From Chloroflexota bacterium (GTDB lineage: Bacteria > Chloroflexota > Anaerolineae > Aggregatilineales > Phototrophicaceae), in contig JAPOSR010000006.1 in assembly GCA_026709625.1 (NCBI GenBank), positions 39,011-103,010 on the forward strand: a DNA stretch of 64,000 bases, written 5' to 3'. Both the position numbers and the translations under genes were made by a program. Of the stretch, positions 17,751-28,058 are shown one piece after another. How positions within the stretch are numbered: position 1 is the stretch's first letter; every line of letters starts with the position of its first letter. A model generated the notes under the pieces. That model worked only from the letters and a program-made list of their open reading frames with translations, was not told where the DNA came from and did not search any database.

Positions 17751-19339
17751 CGACAAAGCGAGTCGTCATCGCCACTGATTTGACAGCCGACAGCCTGGAC
17801 CTGCTGAAGGCTGCCGATGGCATCGATGCCGTCATCGTGCCGCCAAAGACCGCCCAGGTGCGCGAGGCGCTCGCAGAAGCCAGCGCGATCATCACGCGCT
17901 CGGACTTTCGGCTGGATGCGCCGCTGCTCGGCCATGCGCCGAAATTGAAGCTGATTGCGCGTATGTCGGCTGGTCTGACAGGCGTTGATATCGACGCCGC
18001 CACCGCTCGCGGCATCCTGGTTATGAATGCGCCAGGTGGCAGCGCAATCGCCGCCGCCGAACATACGGTGACATTGATGCTGGCTTTAGCTCGCAACCTG
18101 CCAGCTGTGCACGAGAGCCTGCGCGAGGGCTGGTGGCTCTTCGACCGCAGCCAGCAAATTGGCAGGCAGCTGCACGGCAAAACTTGTGGAATCGTCGGTT
18201 TGGGGCGCGTCGGCGGGCGAGTGGCGCAGCTGTGTCTGGCGCTGGGCATGCGCGCGCTGGCCTGCGACCCATACATCCACGAAGAACAGATTCGGGATGC
18301 GCGCATCCAACTGGTGGGGCTGGACGAGCTCCTGCGCGAATCTGACTATATCAGCCTGCATGTGCCGGCCACGCGCGAAACGCAGAATCTGCTCACAGCC
18401 GAGTCGCTGACGCGCATCAAGCCGGGCGCTTGTTTCATTAATACGGCGCATGGCGGAATCGTCAGCGAAGCGCTGCTGGCAGACGCGTTGAAAGAGGGCC
18501 GGCTGGGCGGAGTCGCGCTGGATGTCTGGGACGAAGAGCCGCCATTTAACAGCCCGCTCATCGGCATGGACAACGTGATCCACACGCCGCATATCGGCGA
18601 CAACACAGCCGAGGCGCGCCAAGATTTGTCACTGCAAATCGCGCGGCAAGTCATCGACGCCCTCGCTGATCGCGACTATCGCAATGTGGTCAACATGCCG
18701 CTGCTGCCCGGTCTGAGCTATGACGAAATCCGCCCCTATATGCAGCTGGCGGAGGGCATTGGCACCTTGCAGCATGCCCTGGCGCGCAGCCCCATCCGCC
18801 GCATCGCCATCGAGATTATCGGCGAAGATATGAATGGGTTGATCAAAGCCATGACCGTGGGCATCCTGAAAGGCTTGCTCAGCCCCTTCCTTGGCGACCA
18901 GGTGAGCTATGTCAATGCGCCTTTGCTGGCGGCAGAGCGCGGCTGGCAGATCACGCAGGCCAAGGGCATCCAGATCAGCGAATACCGCAATGTCATCACC
19001 TGCCAGATCACCATGGACGATAGCGAAGAAATCAGCATCGCCGGCGCTCTGTTCGACCAGCAGCCCATGATTGTGCAGATCAACGATTATCGCGTGAACT
19101 TCGAGCCGCGCGGACACCTGCTGATTATGGGCAGCTATGACAAACCGGGCGTGATTGGCCGGGTGGGGACATTGATGGCGCAGCGGGACGTGAATATCGC
19201 CAGCTGGCACACCGGGCGCGCCGAGCCAGGCGGCAACACCTTGACAGCCCTCAGCTTTGATGAAGACCTGCCGGATGATGTCATGGAGACGCTGCGGGCG
19301 CAGGACTTCATCCGCCATGTGCATCAGCTGCGGATATAA
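17747..19339 (+). CDS. serA: D-3-phosphoglycerate dehydrogenase
   Basis: This 530-residue protein has the long SerA layout: a catalytic domain split around the NAD domain (GIVGLGRVGGRVAQL near residues 147-161), an ALDVWDEEP block, catalytic HTPHIGDNT, then an intervening ASB-type domain and a C-terminal ACT domain (LLIMGSYDKPGVIGRVG). It oxidises 3-phosphoglycerate to 3-phosphohydroxypyruvate, committing carbon to serine. The ACT domain suggests serine feedback. Its ATG overlaps the HAD stop (ATGA, 17747-17750). No serC lies in this window. Confidence 0.93.
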   Translation: MTTKRVVIATDLTADSLDLLKAADGIDAVIVPPKTAQVREALAEASAIITRSDFRLDAPLLGHAPKLKLIARMSAGLTGVDIDAATARGILVMNAPGGSAIAAAEHTVTLMLALARNLPAVHESLREGWWLFDRSQQIGRQLHGKTCGIVGLGRVGGRVAQLCLALGMRALACDPYIHEEQIRDARIQLVGLDELLRESDYISLHVPATRETQNLLTAESLTRIKPGACFINTAHGGIVSEALLADALKEGRLGGVALDVWDEEPPFNSPLIGMDNVIHTPHIGDNTAEARQDLSLQIARQVIDALADRDYRNVVNMPLLPGLSYDEIRPYMQLAEGIGTLQHALARSPIRRIAIEIIGEDMNGLIKAMTVGILKGLLSPFLGDQVSYVNAPLLAAERGWQITQAKGIQISEYRNVITCQITMDDSEEISIAGALFDQQPMIVQINDYRVNFEPRGHLLIMGSYDKPGVIGRVGTLMAQRDVNIASWHTGRAEPGGNTLTALSFDEDLPDDVMETLRAQDFIRHVHQLRI

Positions 19340-19369
19340 GCGCGAGCGACTGGCTGGGCAAGGCGGAAG

Positions 19370-19514
19370 AATGGCTATTTGCGTAGATATGGCAACCAAG
19401 CCCCCAGAACGAGGGAAGGGGAGTTTTTCCTGCGCTTCCGCAGCATGGCAGCCCCTCTCTCTTTTTGGGGTGGGGGTAAAGCAACGCGTATCCAGCCGAT
19501 TCGCCACTCCCGGG
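19370..19514 (+). repeat. Intergenic repeat family, copy E
   Basis: It runs from GAATGGCTATTTGCG through CCCCCAGAACGAGGGAAGGG and GCGCTTCCGCAGCATGGCAG to GTAAAGCAACGCGTATCCA, and ends TCGCCACTCCCGGG at 19501-19514. The left terminus is degenerate. Orientation matches copies C and D. It lies between serA and the Fe-S gene. Confidence 0.8.
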
Positions 19515-19595
19515 CGCGGCGCGGCTTTGTATCTTGGCGATGTTTGTGGTTAAATCCTGTGCAGGGTCAATAATTCCGCGGAAGCGCGCACCACT

Positions 19596-21617
19596 ATGCT
19601 GACCGATGCCGAAAAAATGCTGTTTGCCTTGCTGGCTCTGCTGTCTGTCGGCGCGGCGGCGGCTGGCTTCCGCGAAATGTGGCAGATTATCCAGCGCGGC
19701 ACAGGGCAGCTACATTTGGAGCGCGTCATCCCGCGAATGCTGCGAGCTTTGTCTATCTATCTTACACAGCGCACGACCCTGCAAACACGCCCTTTGACCA
19801 GCGTCATGCATTGGGGCGTCGTGCTGGGCTTTACCTACTACTTCCTCATTAACATCATCGACCTGCTGCAGGGATTCGTGAGCGATTTTGATCGGTTGCT
19901 GGCGCGATTGGGCGGGATCTACGACATCTATAACCTGCTGGCTGATTCGCTGAGCGTGGTGGTGCTGGCGGGAATCGTCTACTTTCTGCTGCGGCGTTTT
20001 GCGCTGCCCAACCGCCAGGCTCTGCGCTTTCACGACAATATCCTGCTGCATCCCCAGGCGGCCAGCGGCGCGATCAACCACGATTCGCTGATTGTGGCTG
20101 GCTTTATCCTGCTGCATGTCGGCGCGCGCTTCCTGGGCGAGTCGGTGGCGCTGGCGCAGCATGGGGCGGATGCGCATATGCCGTTTGCCTCGGCTGTCGC
20201 GGGGGTCTGGAGCGGGCTGAATGCCGATGCCCTGCAATTTGCGCGGCACTTTTTCTGGTGGCTGGCGCTGGGCGGCGTGCTGGTGTTTTTGCCCTACTTC
20301 CCTCAGAGCAAGCACGCCCATTTGTTCATGGCGCCGTTGAACTTTCTCACGCGTCCCCGGCGGCGCTCTATAGGGGCGTTGACGGCGCTGGACTTTGCAG
20401 ACGAGTCGCTCGAACAATTCGGCGCGGGGCGGCTGGAAGATCTGTCGATGACGCAGCTGCTTGACGGTTTTGCTTGCATCATGTGCAACCGCTGTCAGGA
20501 TGTCTGCCCAGCCTATGCAACTGGCAAAGAATTGTCGCCGGCCGCGCTGGAAGTCAACAAACGGTTTTATATGAAAGACAACTGGAGCGCGCTGGCGGGT
20601 GGCGCAGAGACCGAGCAGACGCTCGTGGGGGGGCTGCTCAGCGAATCAGCTTTGTGGGCATGCACGGCTTGCGGGGCGTGCATCGATATCTGCCCGGTCG
20701 GCAACGAGCCCATGTTCGACATCCTGGATATCCGCCGCGATTCTGTGCTGATGCAAGGCGAGTTCCCCGCCGAGCTGGGCGGCGCATTCAGCGGCATGGA
20801 AAGGCAAGGCAATCCCTGGCAGATCGCCGAGCCGCGCGACAACTGGACACGGGCGCTGGGCTTCGCGGTGCCGACAATCGCTGAAAAGCCCGATTGCGAG
20901 CTGCTGTATTGGACAGGCTGCGCCGTGAGTTACGACCCGCGCGCCCAAGCAACGGCTCGCGCGTTGGTCAAGCTGCTGCATGCCGCCGATGTCGACTTCG
21001 CCATCCTGGGCGACCGCGAACGCTGCACGGGCGATGTCGCTCGGCGCGCCGGCAACGAATACCTCTACAGCGAAATGGCGGCGCTGAATGTTGCGGCGCT
21101 CGACGAAATCGCGCCCCGGCGCATCGTGGCGACTTGTCCCCATTGTCTGCACAATATCGGAAAGGAATACCCAGCTTTTGGCGGCGATTATGAAATCGTT
21201 CATCACACCGAGCTAATCGCCGAGCTGATCGCCGCGGGCAAGCTGCCGGCGCGCGCCAACCCCGCCAGCTGGAGCAATGTGACATTTCATGATCCCTGCT
21301 ATCTGGGCCGGCACAACGATGTGCTGGATGCGCCTCGCGCAGTCCTGAGCGCCACTGCCATCCCGATGATCGAGATGCCGCGCAACCGCAAAAACTCATT
21401 CTGCTGTGGCGCTGGCGGCGCGCAATTCTGGAAAGAAGAAGAGCCCGGCGAGCGAAAGGTCAGCCTGGAACGGTATCAAGAAGCGATCGAGACCGGCGCG
21501 GAGGCTTTGGCGGTCGGCTGTCCGTTCTGCATGCGTATGTTTGAAGACGCCCGCAATGAGCTTGACGGCGGTCCGCGCGTTGTCGATATCGCCGAAGTCA
21601 TGGCTGCGGAGCTATGA
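19596..21617 (+). CDS. Membrane-bound heterodisulfide-reductase-like Fe-S oxidoreductase
   Basis: This 673-residue protein has three parts. The first 230 or so residues form a NarI-like membrane domain with several helices. Two 4Fe-4S cluster motifs follow near residues 295 and 355 (CIMCNRCQDVCP and CTACGACIDICP). The C-terminal half has two CCG-type domains (TCPHCLHN and NSFCCGAGGAQ). Such proteins (FadF/ETF:quinone-type, HdrD-like) pass electrons from flavoproteins such as ETF to the quinone pool. That would fit the beta-oxidation genes 5 kb away, though they are not in the same operon. It is first in a five-gene chain and overlaps the acetyltransferase start. Confidence 0.85.
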   Translation: MLTDAEKMLFALLALLSVGAAAAGFREMWQIIQRGTGQLHLERVIPRMLRALSIYLTQRTTLQTRPLTSVMHWGVVLGFTYYFLINIIDLLQGFVSDFDRLLARLGGIYDIYNLLADSLSVVVLAGIVYFLLRRFALPNRQALRFHDNILLHPQAASGAINHDSLIVAGFILLHVGARFLGESVALAQHGADAHMPFASAVAGVWSGLNADALQFARHFFWWLALGGVLVFLPYFPQSKHAHLFMAPLNFLTRPRRRSIGALTALDFADESLEQFGAGRLEDLSMTQLLDGFACIMCNRCQDVCPAYATGKELSPAALEVNKRFYMKDNWSALAGGAETEQTLVGGLLSESALWACTACGACIDICPVGNEPMFDILDIRRDSVLMQGEFPAELGGAFSGMERQGNPWQIAEPRDNWTRALGFAVPTIAEKPDCELLYWTGCAVSYDPRAQATARALVKLLHAADVDFAILGDRERCTGDVARRAGNEYLYSEMAALNVAALDEIAPRRIVATCPHCLHNIGKEYPAFGGDYEIVHHTELIAELIAAGKLPARANPASWSNVTFHDPCYLGRHNDVLDAPRAVLSATAIPMIEMPRNRKNSFCCGAGGAQFWKEEEPGERKVSLERYQEAIETGAEALAVGCPFCMRMFEDARNELDGGPRVVDIAEVMAAEL

Positions 21618-22216
21618 AGACCGCGCAGATGGCAGCCTTCGACTTCAGCGAAATTCCAATCTTGGAAACAGCGCGTCTGCGTCTGCGGCGCATCATGCGG
21701 GCTGATTGCGACGACTGGCTTTCGGCATTGCAGAGCCCGGGCGCAATCGACTGGCTGAGCGACTTTGAAAGCGCGCCGCGCCGCGAAGAAGTCCAGGGCA
21801 TCATCGACTGGGCAGAGGCCATCTTCGCCGAGCGGACGGGCATACGTTGGGCGCTGACGCTCAAGCCAGACGACCGGCTGGTCGGCACTTGCGGCTTCCA
21901 CTTGTATTCGCAGACGCGCCACTGTGCAGAGATCGGCTATGAGCTGCATTCAAGTTATTGGCGGCGCGGACTGATGAGCGAGGCGGCTGCGGCAGTCATG
22001 CGCTTTTGTTTTGACCGGCTGTGGCTGCATCGCCTGGCCGCGGATGCCACCGAGGGCAATGTGGCATCGGCGGCGCTGCTGCAAAAGCTGGGTTTTTCGC
22101 TGGAAGGCGTACTGCGCGAGCGCGTTTTCTGGCGGGGCGGGCACCACAATCTGTGGCTCTTCAGCCTGCTAGAGCCAGACTATCACGAGTTGGTCGCGGC
22201 GGGGCGGCTGGCGTGA
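21614..22216 (+). CDS. GNAT-family N-acetyltransferase (RimJ/RimL-like)
   Basis: This 200-residue protein has an N-terminal ILETARLRLRRIM strand typical of the Acetyltransf_3 group. A VGTCGFHLY beta pair, YELHSSYWRRGLMSEAA for the acetyl-CoA-binding motif A, and KLGFSLEGVLRER at the C-terminus follow. Family members acetylate ribosomal-protein N-termini or small amines. Both ends overlap neighbours (ATGA at 21614, GTGA at 22213), so it is translated as part of the chain. The acceptor is unknown. Confidence 0.88.
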   Translation: MKTAQMAAFDFSEIPILETARLRLRRIMRADCDDWLSALQSPGAIDWLSDFESAPRREEVQGIIDWAEAIFAERTGIRWALTLKPDDRLVGTCGFHLYSQTRHCAEIGYELHSSYWRRGLMSEAAAAVMRFCFDRLWLHRLAADATEGNVASAALLQKLGFSLEGVLRERVFWRGGHHNLWLFSLLEPDYHELVAAGRLA

Positions 22217-24105
22217 AAGCCCGCAATCCCGCTTTTTTGGCTGCGCTGGTCTTGATTCTGCTGCTCGGCTTTGCGGCTGGCGCGGCGCAGTTGAATGCGG
22301 ATGCGATTTGGACGGACGAACTGTATTCGCTGGCGAATATCGGCGCGTTTGACCCGCCCTACAGCCCGGCGCAGATCATCGACTCGCTGGCGCGCTACAG
22401 TCCCCAGCACACGCCGCTCTATTATTTCATCAGCGCGATTTGGGCGCAGTTGGCCGGCTGGTCGCAATTTTCCATGCGCATGCTCTCGCTCTTCGCCGGC
22501 AGCCTGTTTATCGCCTGGCTGTATAGGTTATGCGCTGATCTGTTTGGGCGCGGCGTTGGCGCGACCGGCGCTTGCCTGGCGGCGACATCGGCTTTCCTGC
22601 TGGTGTCTTTCCACGAGATTCGCATGTATAGCTTGATGCTGGCGCTGGCGGCCATGCACACAGTTTGTTATTGGAAGCTGGCGTATGGGCGCGCGCGAGG
22701 CAGAGGCGCGGCGCTGTGTTTTGTCATGACGGCGGCTGCCCTGCTCTACACACACATGTTTTCGACGATCACGCTGGCGGCGCTGAGCCTGCACCACCTG
22801 CTTTTTGCGCTGCGCCGCAAACATGGCTGGCGCATCGTCGCGGGCTGGCTGGCGGCGGGCGGCTTGTTCTTGCCCTATGTGCCGGTGGTCTATGCCGGCT
22901 TCCTGGAAGAAACGACCAAGCCATCGACCACCTCAGCCGCTTTTGCCGCGCCCGACCTGCTGTCGACGCTGGCGACCTTGCTCGGCAACGGATCGCTCTG
23001 GATTTGCGCGCTGCTGGGCTTGCTGCTGCTGTGGCGTCTGTGGCATCGGCAGAGTCGGGTCGCCCTGCGCTGGGCAGCTTTCGCGCTGCTGGCGCTGGCG
23101 CTGGCGCTGGTCTTCAACCAACAATTCCGCTTGATCGGTTTGTATCGGTCTCGCTATTTGCTGATATTGTGGCTGCCTATGCTGCCGCTCTTCGCCTATG
23201 CCATCAGCGCTGGCGCAAAGCCCCTGTTTGCCCTCGCGTGCCTGCTGCTGTGGGGCGCTGTCGGCTGGGGATTCCAGTGGTCGGATGACTTTCCTATCGA
23301 TTTCAACGACTATGTGAGCGGGATGATCTTCGCCAGCCGCTATCCCAACTTGCAGCATGCGGTGACGGGCCTGCGCGACCATGTCCAGGAGCACGAAACG
23401 ATTGTTGGGTTTACAGGCGCGGATTACATCAACAGCGACCGCAAACACGGCTTTAGCGCCGCCGATTATTACACCCAGGCGCAGCTGGGCATCGATGGCG
23501 TGTTTATCCCCGAGCGGCTGAGCGGCGAGCCATTGCTCTCGGCGCTGGATGAAAAGATCGCCAATCATCCCTTTCTGGTGTTCGTGCATGAGCCGTATAA
23601 CCTCCCCGAAAACCTGAACGAGACTCGCGACGCCATTGCGGTCGATTATCGTGCCTGCGCCGTCCTCGTCGACAGCGACCGGCTCTTTGCCCAGCGCTAT
23701 ATCAACAGCGCGCTCGACTGCGATCATGCTCGCCAGGAAATCAAGTACGAAAATGGCATCCGCATTGTAGACCGCTTCGTCCACCGCGATGCCGCGAATG
23801 ACCGGCTGCGCATCTTGACCGGCTGGGAGGTCCCCAGCGATGATTTGCTGGCGCTGTATAATGTCTCCTGGCAGGTCATCACGGCCGATGGGCGCAATAT
23901 GGCGCAGCAAGACCGCCACCTCGATGCGGAACTTCTCAAGTGGCACGAGACTGAGTTGTCCACCAAAGGGATGGCGGACGGCGATTATCGCGTCTTTGTC
24001 ATTGTCTACGAGCGCCAGACCATGCAGAAGGCCTCGGGTTTTGATGAAACAAGCGGGCAAACTGCCGACATGGTTCCGATTTACGAATTTAGCATTGAAC
24101 GCTAG
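22213..24105 (+). CDS. GT-C-type membrane glycosyltransferase-like protein, paralog 1
   Basis: The real start is the GTG at 22213, overlapping the acetyltransferase stop (GTGA). A longer in-frame reading from 22021 only repeats the acetyltransferase region out of frame. The 630-residue product has about ten hydrophobic segments. The first periplasmic loop carries the Asp-Glu pair (IWTDELYS, D35 E36) expected for GT-C/GT39 (ArnT/PMT-like) enzymes, which use polyprenyl-phosphate sugars. About 250 soluble residues follow, ending in a beta-rich domain (GIRIVDRF, LTGWEVPSDD, DGDYRVFVIVYERQ). It is a tandem duplicate of the next gene. Acceptor and sugar are unknown. Confidence 0.8.
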   Translation: MKARNPAFLAALVLILLLGFAAGAAQLNADAIWTDELYSLANIGAFDPPYSPAQIIDSLARYSPQHTPLYYFISAIWAQLAGWSQFSMRMLSLFAGSLFIAWLYRLCADLFGRGVGATGACLAATSAFLLVSFHEIRMYSLMLALAAMHTVCYWKLAYGRARGRGAALCFVMTAAALLYTHMFSTITLAALSLHHLLFALRRKHGWRIVAGWLAAGGLFLPYVPVVYAGFLEETTKPSTTSAAFAAPDLLSTLATLLGNGSLWICALLGLLLLWRLWHRQSRVALRWAAFALLALALALVFNQQFRLIGLYRSRYLLILWLPMLPLFAYAISAGAKPLFALACLLLWGAVGWGFQWSDDFPIDFNDYVSGMIFASRYPNLQHAVTGLRDHVQEHETIVGFTGADYINSDRKHGFSAADYYTQAQLGIDGVFIPERLSGEPLLSALDEKIANHPFLVFVHEPYNLPENLNETRDAIAVDYRACAVLVDSDRLFAQRYINSALDCDHARQEIKYENGIRIVDRFVHRDAANDRLRILTGWEVPSDDLLALYNVSWQVITADGRNMAQQDRHLDAELLKWHETELSTKGMADGDYRVFVIVYERQTMQKASGFDETSGQTADMVPIYEFSIER

Positions 24106-25965
24106 ATGACAGTGTCCGCGCGCTGGATGCCTGTGTTGCTGCTGCTGACGCTGCTGCTGGCTGCGCCGGGCTTGAATGGCGACCTGATCTGGTTTGACGA
24201 GCTGACCTCGATCAGCCATGCCGGCGGCGTGAACGGACCCTTTTCTCCGCTGGAAATCGCCGAATCGGTGCAAAGGCACAGCCCCAAGCATACGCCGCTG
24301 TTCTTTGAGATTCTGGCGCTGTGGGGCGCGTTGGCGGGCTGGCATCAGGTTGTGCTGCGCGCGCTGCCGCTCTTCTGCGGGCTGCTGGCTTTGGCTTGGA
24401 TCTATCGCCTGGGCGCGGACTTCATCGATGCGCGGGCTGGGCTATACGCCTGTTTGCTGCTGGCGCTGAATGCTTTCTGGCTGGATTATTTTCACGAAAT
24501 TCGCATGTATACCTTGCAATTCATGCTGCTGGCGGCGCTGGCTTGGCATTATCTGACCATCACGCGGGCGGCGGCGGCGCGGCGGCTTCACTGGGCGGGC
24601 TTGATAGGCTGCGCGGCGCTGAGCCTGTACGCCCAGCCCTTTTCGATCTTTTTCTTGCTGGCGCTGGGGCTGTGGCATTTGCGCTGGCTGCGCCACCCAC
24701 AGCGGTTCTGGGGGGTCGGGCTGGCTGTGCTGGTCGCAGCGCTGTTTTATTTGCCCTGGCTGCCGGTTACCTTGCATGGGCTGACTACCAAGTTCGATAC
24801 CGCCGCCGATGCCATGCCCTTGCCGCAAGCCTTGTCAGTTTTTCTGCGCCTGCTGGGCAACGGCCAAGCCCTGCTGCTGCTGATCCCTTTTGCCGGACTG
24901 GTGATTGCCATGCGCGCATCATACATGCGCCGGTTGCTGCCTTTCCTTTTTTTGGCTGGCGCGAGCTTGTTGGCGCTGCTGGCTGCCAATGAATGGGTGG
25001 GCTTGATCCCGCTGCGGCGTTCGCGCTACTTTTTTTTGACCTGGGGCATGCTGGCGCTGGCGCTGGGTGGCGGCTTGGCTGGCATCCAATGGCGCTGGCT
25101 GGCAACGCTGTTTTTCGTGGTCTATGCCGCAGCTGGTTTAAGTTTCCGAAATGCTGACGATTATCTGAGTCATCAAGGCACAGTCTGGGCGGCGCGCCTG
25201 TATCCGCCGCTGGAGACCATTGCGCGGGCGCTGCGCGGCAATACACGAGCGCAAGATTTTGTGGTCGGCTTCACCGACGCCAACTTTGTGAACCGCGCCA
25301 GCAAGCAAGGCAAGAGCACAGCCGACTATTACTTCGAGACCCTGCTCGGCATCGATGGCACGCTTATCCCCAGCGACTGGGACGGCGATCAGTTGGCTGC
25401 CCAGCTCGGCGAGCGGCTGGCAAACAATCCCTATCTGCTGCTGCTGCACGACCCGCAAGCGCCGCCAGCCAGTCTCGTGGCGACAAGGGATGGCATAGAC
25501 CGCTTGTACAAGCCCTGCGACATCGCGCTCGACCAGCCGCGGCTATTCGTCCAGCGATATGTTGACAGGCGGCTGTCGTGCCAGCGAGCCTACCAGCCGA
25601 TTCAATATGACAATGGCATCCGCATCGTCGACAAATTCGGCGGCTATGACGAAGCGGCGCAGACTGTGCGTCTGGTAACCGGCTGGGAAGTGGCAAACCT
25701 GGCGCAGCTGCGGCAATACAATGTCTCACTGCAAATTCTGTCGGCTGACCAACACAATGTCGCCCAGATCGACCGGCATTTGTATGACAATATCTTGACA
25801 TGGCACGCCGCCGAATTGCCGACCGCTCATCTGCCGCCTGGCGACTATCGCGCTGTGGTGATCGTCTACGATCGCAACAGCAAATCAAAGCTGACTGGCG
25901 TAGACCTGACCAGTGGCGAGACGGGGCCGATTCTGCCGATTGCGCCTTTCACGATTGAAAGGTAG
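24106..25965 (+). CDS. GT-C-type membrane glycosyltransferase-like protein, paralog 2
   Basis: This 619-residue protein starts on the base after the stop of paralog 1. The two share layout and phrases: IWFDELTS (D31 E32) versus IWTDELYS, YDNGIRIVDKF versus YENGIRIVDRF, and LVTGWEVANL versus ILTGWEVPSD. Identity looks higher in the C-terminal soluble domain than in the membrane part. Two divergent copies kept side by side may act on different substrates or as a heterodimer, which is inference. A methyltransferase gene begins four bases later. Confidence 0.8.
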   Translation: MTVSARWMPVLLLLTLLLAAPGLNGDLIWFDELTSISHAGGVNGPFSPLEIAESVQRHSPKHTPLFFEILALWGALAGWHQVVLRALPLFCGLLALAWIYRLGADFIDARAGLYACLLLALNAFWLDYFHEIRMYTLQFMLLAALAWHYLTITRAAAARRLHWAGLIGCAALSLYAQPFSIFFLLALGLWHLRWLRHPQRFWGVGLAVLVAALFYLPWLPVTLHGLTTKFDTAADAMPLPQALSVFLRLLGNGQALLLLIPFAGLVIAMRASYMRRLLPFLFLAGASLLALLAANEWVGLIPLRRSRYFFLTWGMLALALGGGLAGIQWRWLATLFFVVYAAAGLSFRNADDYLSHQGTVWAARLYPPLETIARALRGNTRAQDFVVGFTDANFVNRASKQGKSTADYYFETLLGIDGTLIPSDWDGDQLAAQLGERLANNPYLLLLHDPQAPPASLVATRDGIDRLYKPCDIALDQPRLFVQRYVDRRLSCQRAYQPIQYDNGIRIVDKFGGYDEAAQTVRLVTGWEVANLAQLRQYNVSLQILSADQHNVAQIDRHLYDNILTWHAAELPTAHLPPGDYRAVVIVYDRNSKSKLTGVDLTSGETGPILPIAPFTIER

Positions 25966-25969
25966 CGCC

Positions 25970-26629
25970 ATGCTGTTCAAGCGCATCTTGCAGCCAGTCT
26001 ATGCGCCGCCGCTGCGCAGATTGCGTCTCTGGGCAGGCAATCGCGCCGAGCAGCGCCGCATCCGCGCGGAAGTGTTGCTGGCGCGAGGACAGGGGCGAGC
26101 CGTCAAGGTCATCATCGGCGCTGGCAAGACACGGTACCCAGGCTGGATCGCCACAGACATCCCCGCATTTGACATCAGCCGCGAGGAGCATTGGCGGCGG
26201 CTCTTCCCACCTGCCGGCATCGACCGCATGCTGGCTGAACATGTCTTCGAGCACTTGACAGCCGCGCAATTCAGCGACTTTCTGGCCACTGCCCGCGACT
26301 TTCTGGCTGCGAGCGGGCGCATTCGCATCGCGGTGCCCGATGGCAACCATCCTTCGCCAGACTATATCAATCGCGTGCGTCCCGGCGGCAGTGGAGCCGG
26401 CGCGGACGACCACAAGATGCTCTATACGCAAGAAGTCATCAGCCAACTGCTGGAATCGCAGGGCTATGAATTCACCGTGCTGGAAGCCTTTGAGGCTGGC
26501 GGCGCGTTCCACAGCCAGCCCTGGAGCGCGGACGATGGTTTCGTCAGCCGCTCGGCAGCCCACGACGAGCGCAACCAGGACGGCGTTTTGCGCTACACCA
26601 GCTTGCTCGTCGACTGCTGGCTGGCTTAG
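25970..26629 (+). CDS. SAM-dependent methyltransferase-like protein (COG4627-like)
   Basis: This 219-residue protein resembles predicted methyltransferases of polysaccharide clusters: [19 protein letters not shown] for the cofactor loop, then a short AEHVFEHLT segment and a [15 protein letters not shown] strand. The canonical GxGxG is reduced to GAG, common in this group. I chose ATG 25970 because the in-frame start at 25913 lies inside the upstream gene. It ends the five-gene operon and overlaps the lpdA stop convergently. It may methylate a glycan or lipid made by the two GT-C proteins. Confidence 0.75.
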   Translation: MLFKRILQPVYAPPLRRLRLWAGNRAEQRRIRAEVLLARGQGRAVKVIIGAGKTRYPGWIATDIPAFDISREEHWRRLFPPAGIDRMLAEHVFEHLTAAQFSDFLATARDFLAASGRIRIAVPDGNHPSPDYINRVRPGGSGAGADDHKMLYTQEVISQLLESQGYEFTVLEAFEAGGAFHSQPWSADDGFVSRSAAHDERNQDGVLRYTSLLVDCWLA

Positions 26630-28023
26630 GCGTTGAGGAAGCTGCCCTCCAAGCCATGCGCCGCTTCTTTCAGCGCTTCGCTCAAGGTCGGGTGCGCATG
26701 CACATTGCGCGCGATTTCACTGGGCGTCAGTTCAGCCGACCGCGCCAGGGTCAGTTCTGGCAGCAGCTCGGTTACATCGTGCCCGATCATGTGCGCGCCC
26801 AAGATCTCGCCATATTTGGCATCGCTGATTAGCTTGACAAAGCCGCTGGCATCACCCAGTCCACGCGCCTTGCCATTCGCCTGGAAGGGAAATTTCGCCA
26901 CATTAATCTGATAACCGCGCGCTTTCGCCTGCTGCTCGGTATAGCCAAAGCTGGCCACCTGCGGCTGGCAATAGGTCGCGCGCGGCATCATGTCGAAGTC
27001 CAGCGTCACGCTGTCCGCGCCGGCGATATGCTCAGCCGCGGCAACGCCCATAACCTCCGCTACATGCGCCAGCATCAGCTTGGCTGTGACATCGCCGACC
27101 GCGTAGATATGCGGCAGATTGGTCTGCATGTGGTCGTTGATGGCGATGCCGCCCGCCTCGTTCAGCGCGATATTCAGTTTTTCCAGTCCAAAGCCAGTCA
27201 CGCGTGGCGCGAAACCAATCGCCTGCAGAGCTCGGTCGGCTCGCAGAGTCGCCTGCTCTCCAGCGGGCGTCGTCACTGTCACCGCAACGCCGTCCGCCGA
27301 ATCATCAATTGTCTGGACGCTTGTGCCAACCAGTATGTTGATGCCCAGCTTTTTGAATGCCTTCGTCAACTCGGCGCTGACTTCTGGGTCTTCCAAAGGC
27401 AGAATGCGCTGCATATATTCGACCAGGGTAACTTCCACGCCATAGTTCGCCATGATATAGGCGAATTCGACGCCGATCGCGCCCGCTCCCGCGATGATGA
27501 TGCTGGCTGGCAGCGAATCCTCCATGATCTGCTCTTCATAAGTGACCACGCGTTCGCTTAGCGCTGTGCCCGGCAGCAGGCGCGTTGTCGCCCCGGTGGC
27601 GATGATCAGGCGCTTGAAGTTGACCGTCTCGCCGCTGCCGTCGTTAGCCGCGACATGCAGGCTGTGTTCGTCCTGGATAGTCGCCCAGCCTTCATAGGCT
27701 GTGATTTTGTTTTTGCGCATCAGAAACTGCACGCCTTTGCTCAGCCCATTGGAGACGCGCCGGCTGCGCTTGAAGGCTTTGCCATAGTCCAGTGTGAAGT
27801 CGCCGCTAATGCCGAATTGATCGGCTTCACGCGTGAGGATATGCGCCAGCTCGGCATTGCGCAGCAGCGCCTTGGAAGGGATGCAGCCGACATTCAGGCA
27901 GACGCCGCCCCAATACTTCTTTTCGACGATGGCGGTCGCAAGCCCAAGCTGACTGGCGCGGATGGCAGCGATATAACCGCCTGGTCCCGCACCCAACACG
28001 ACGACATCATAGTCTCTGGCCAT
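26626..28023 (-). CDS. lpdA: Dihydrolipoyl dehydrogenase
   Basis: This 465-residue flavoprotein starts [16 protein letters not shown] with the FAD loop. The redox disulfide is [15 protein letters not shown] near residue 40, the NAD loop is [14 protein letters not shown], and the C-terminal interface His-Glu pair is [12 protein letters not shown]. It reoxidises lipoyl groups of 2-oxoacid dehydrogenases or the glycine cleavage system. An in-frame extension to 28293 is spurious because it crosses the end of the TrmH gene. No E1 or E2 gene is nearby, so the partner complex is unknown. Confidence 0.93.
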   Translation of the reverse strand: MARDYDVVVLGAGPGGYIAAIRASQLGLATAIVEKKYWGGVCLNVGCIPSKALLRNAELAHILTREADQFGISGDFTLDYGKAFKRSRRVSNGLSKGVQFLMRKNKITAYEGWATIQDEHSLHVAANDGSGETVNFKRLIIATGATTRLLPGTALSERVVTYEEQIMEDSLPASIIIAGAGAIGVEFAYIMANYGVEVTLVEYMQRILPLEDPEVSAELTKAFKKLGINILVGTSVQTIDDSADGVAVTVTTPAGEQATLRADRALQAIGFAPRVTGFGLEKLNIALNEAGGIAINDHMQTNLPHIYAVGDVTAKLMLAHVAEVMGVAAAEHIAGADSVTLDFDMMPRATYCQPQVASFGYTEQQAKARGYQINVAKFPFQANGKARGLGDASGFVKLISDAKYGEILGAHMIGHDVTELLPELTLARSAELTPSEIARNVHAHPTLSEALKEAAHGLEGSFLNA

Positions 28024-28058
28024 TGTCTCACCCGGTTCTGCTTGTTGATTGCACGCGC

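Noticed and set aside
22021..22212. N-terminal 64-residue extension of the first GT-C paralog
   Set aside because: It overlaps the acetyltransferase gene out of frame and is not hydrophobic or conserved. GTG 22213 gives a normal first transmembrane segment.
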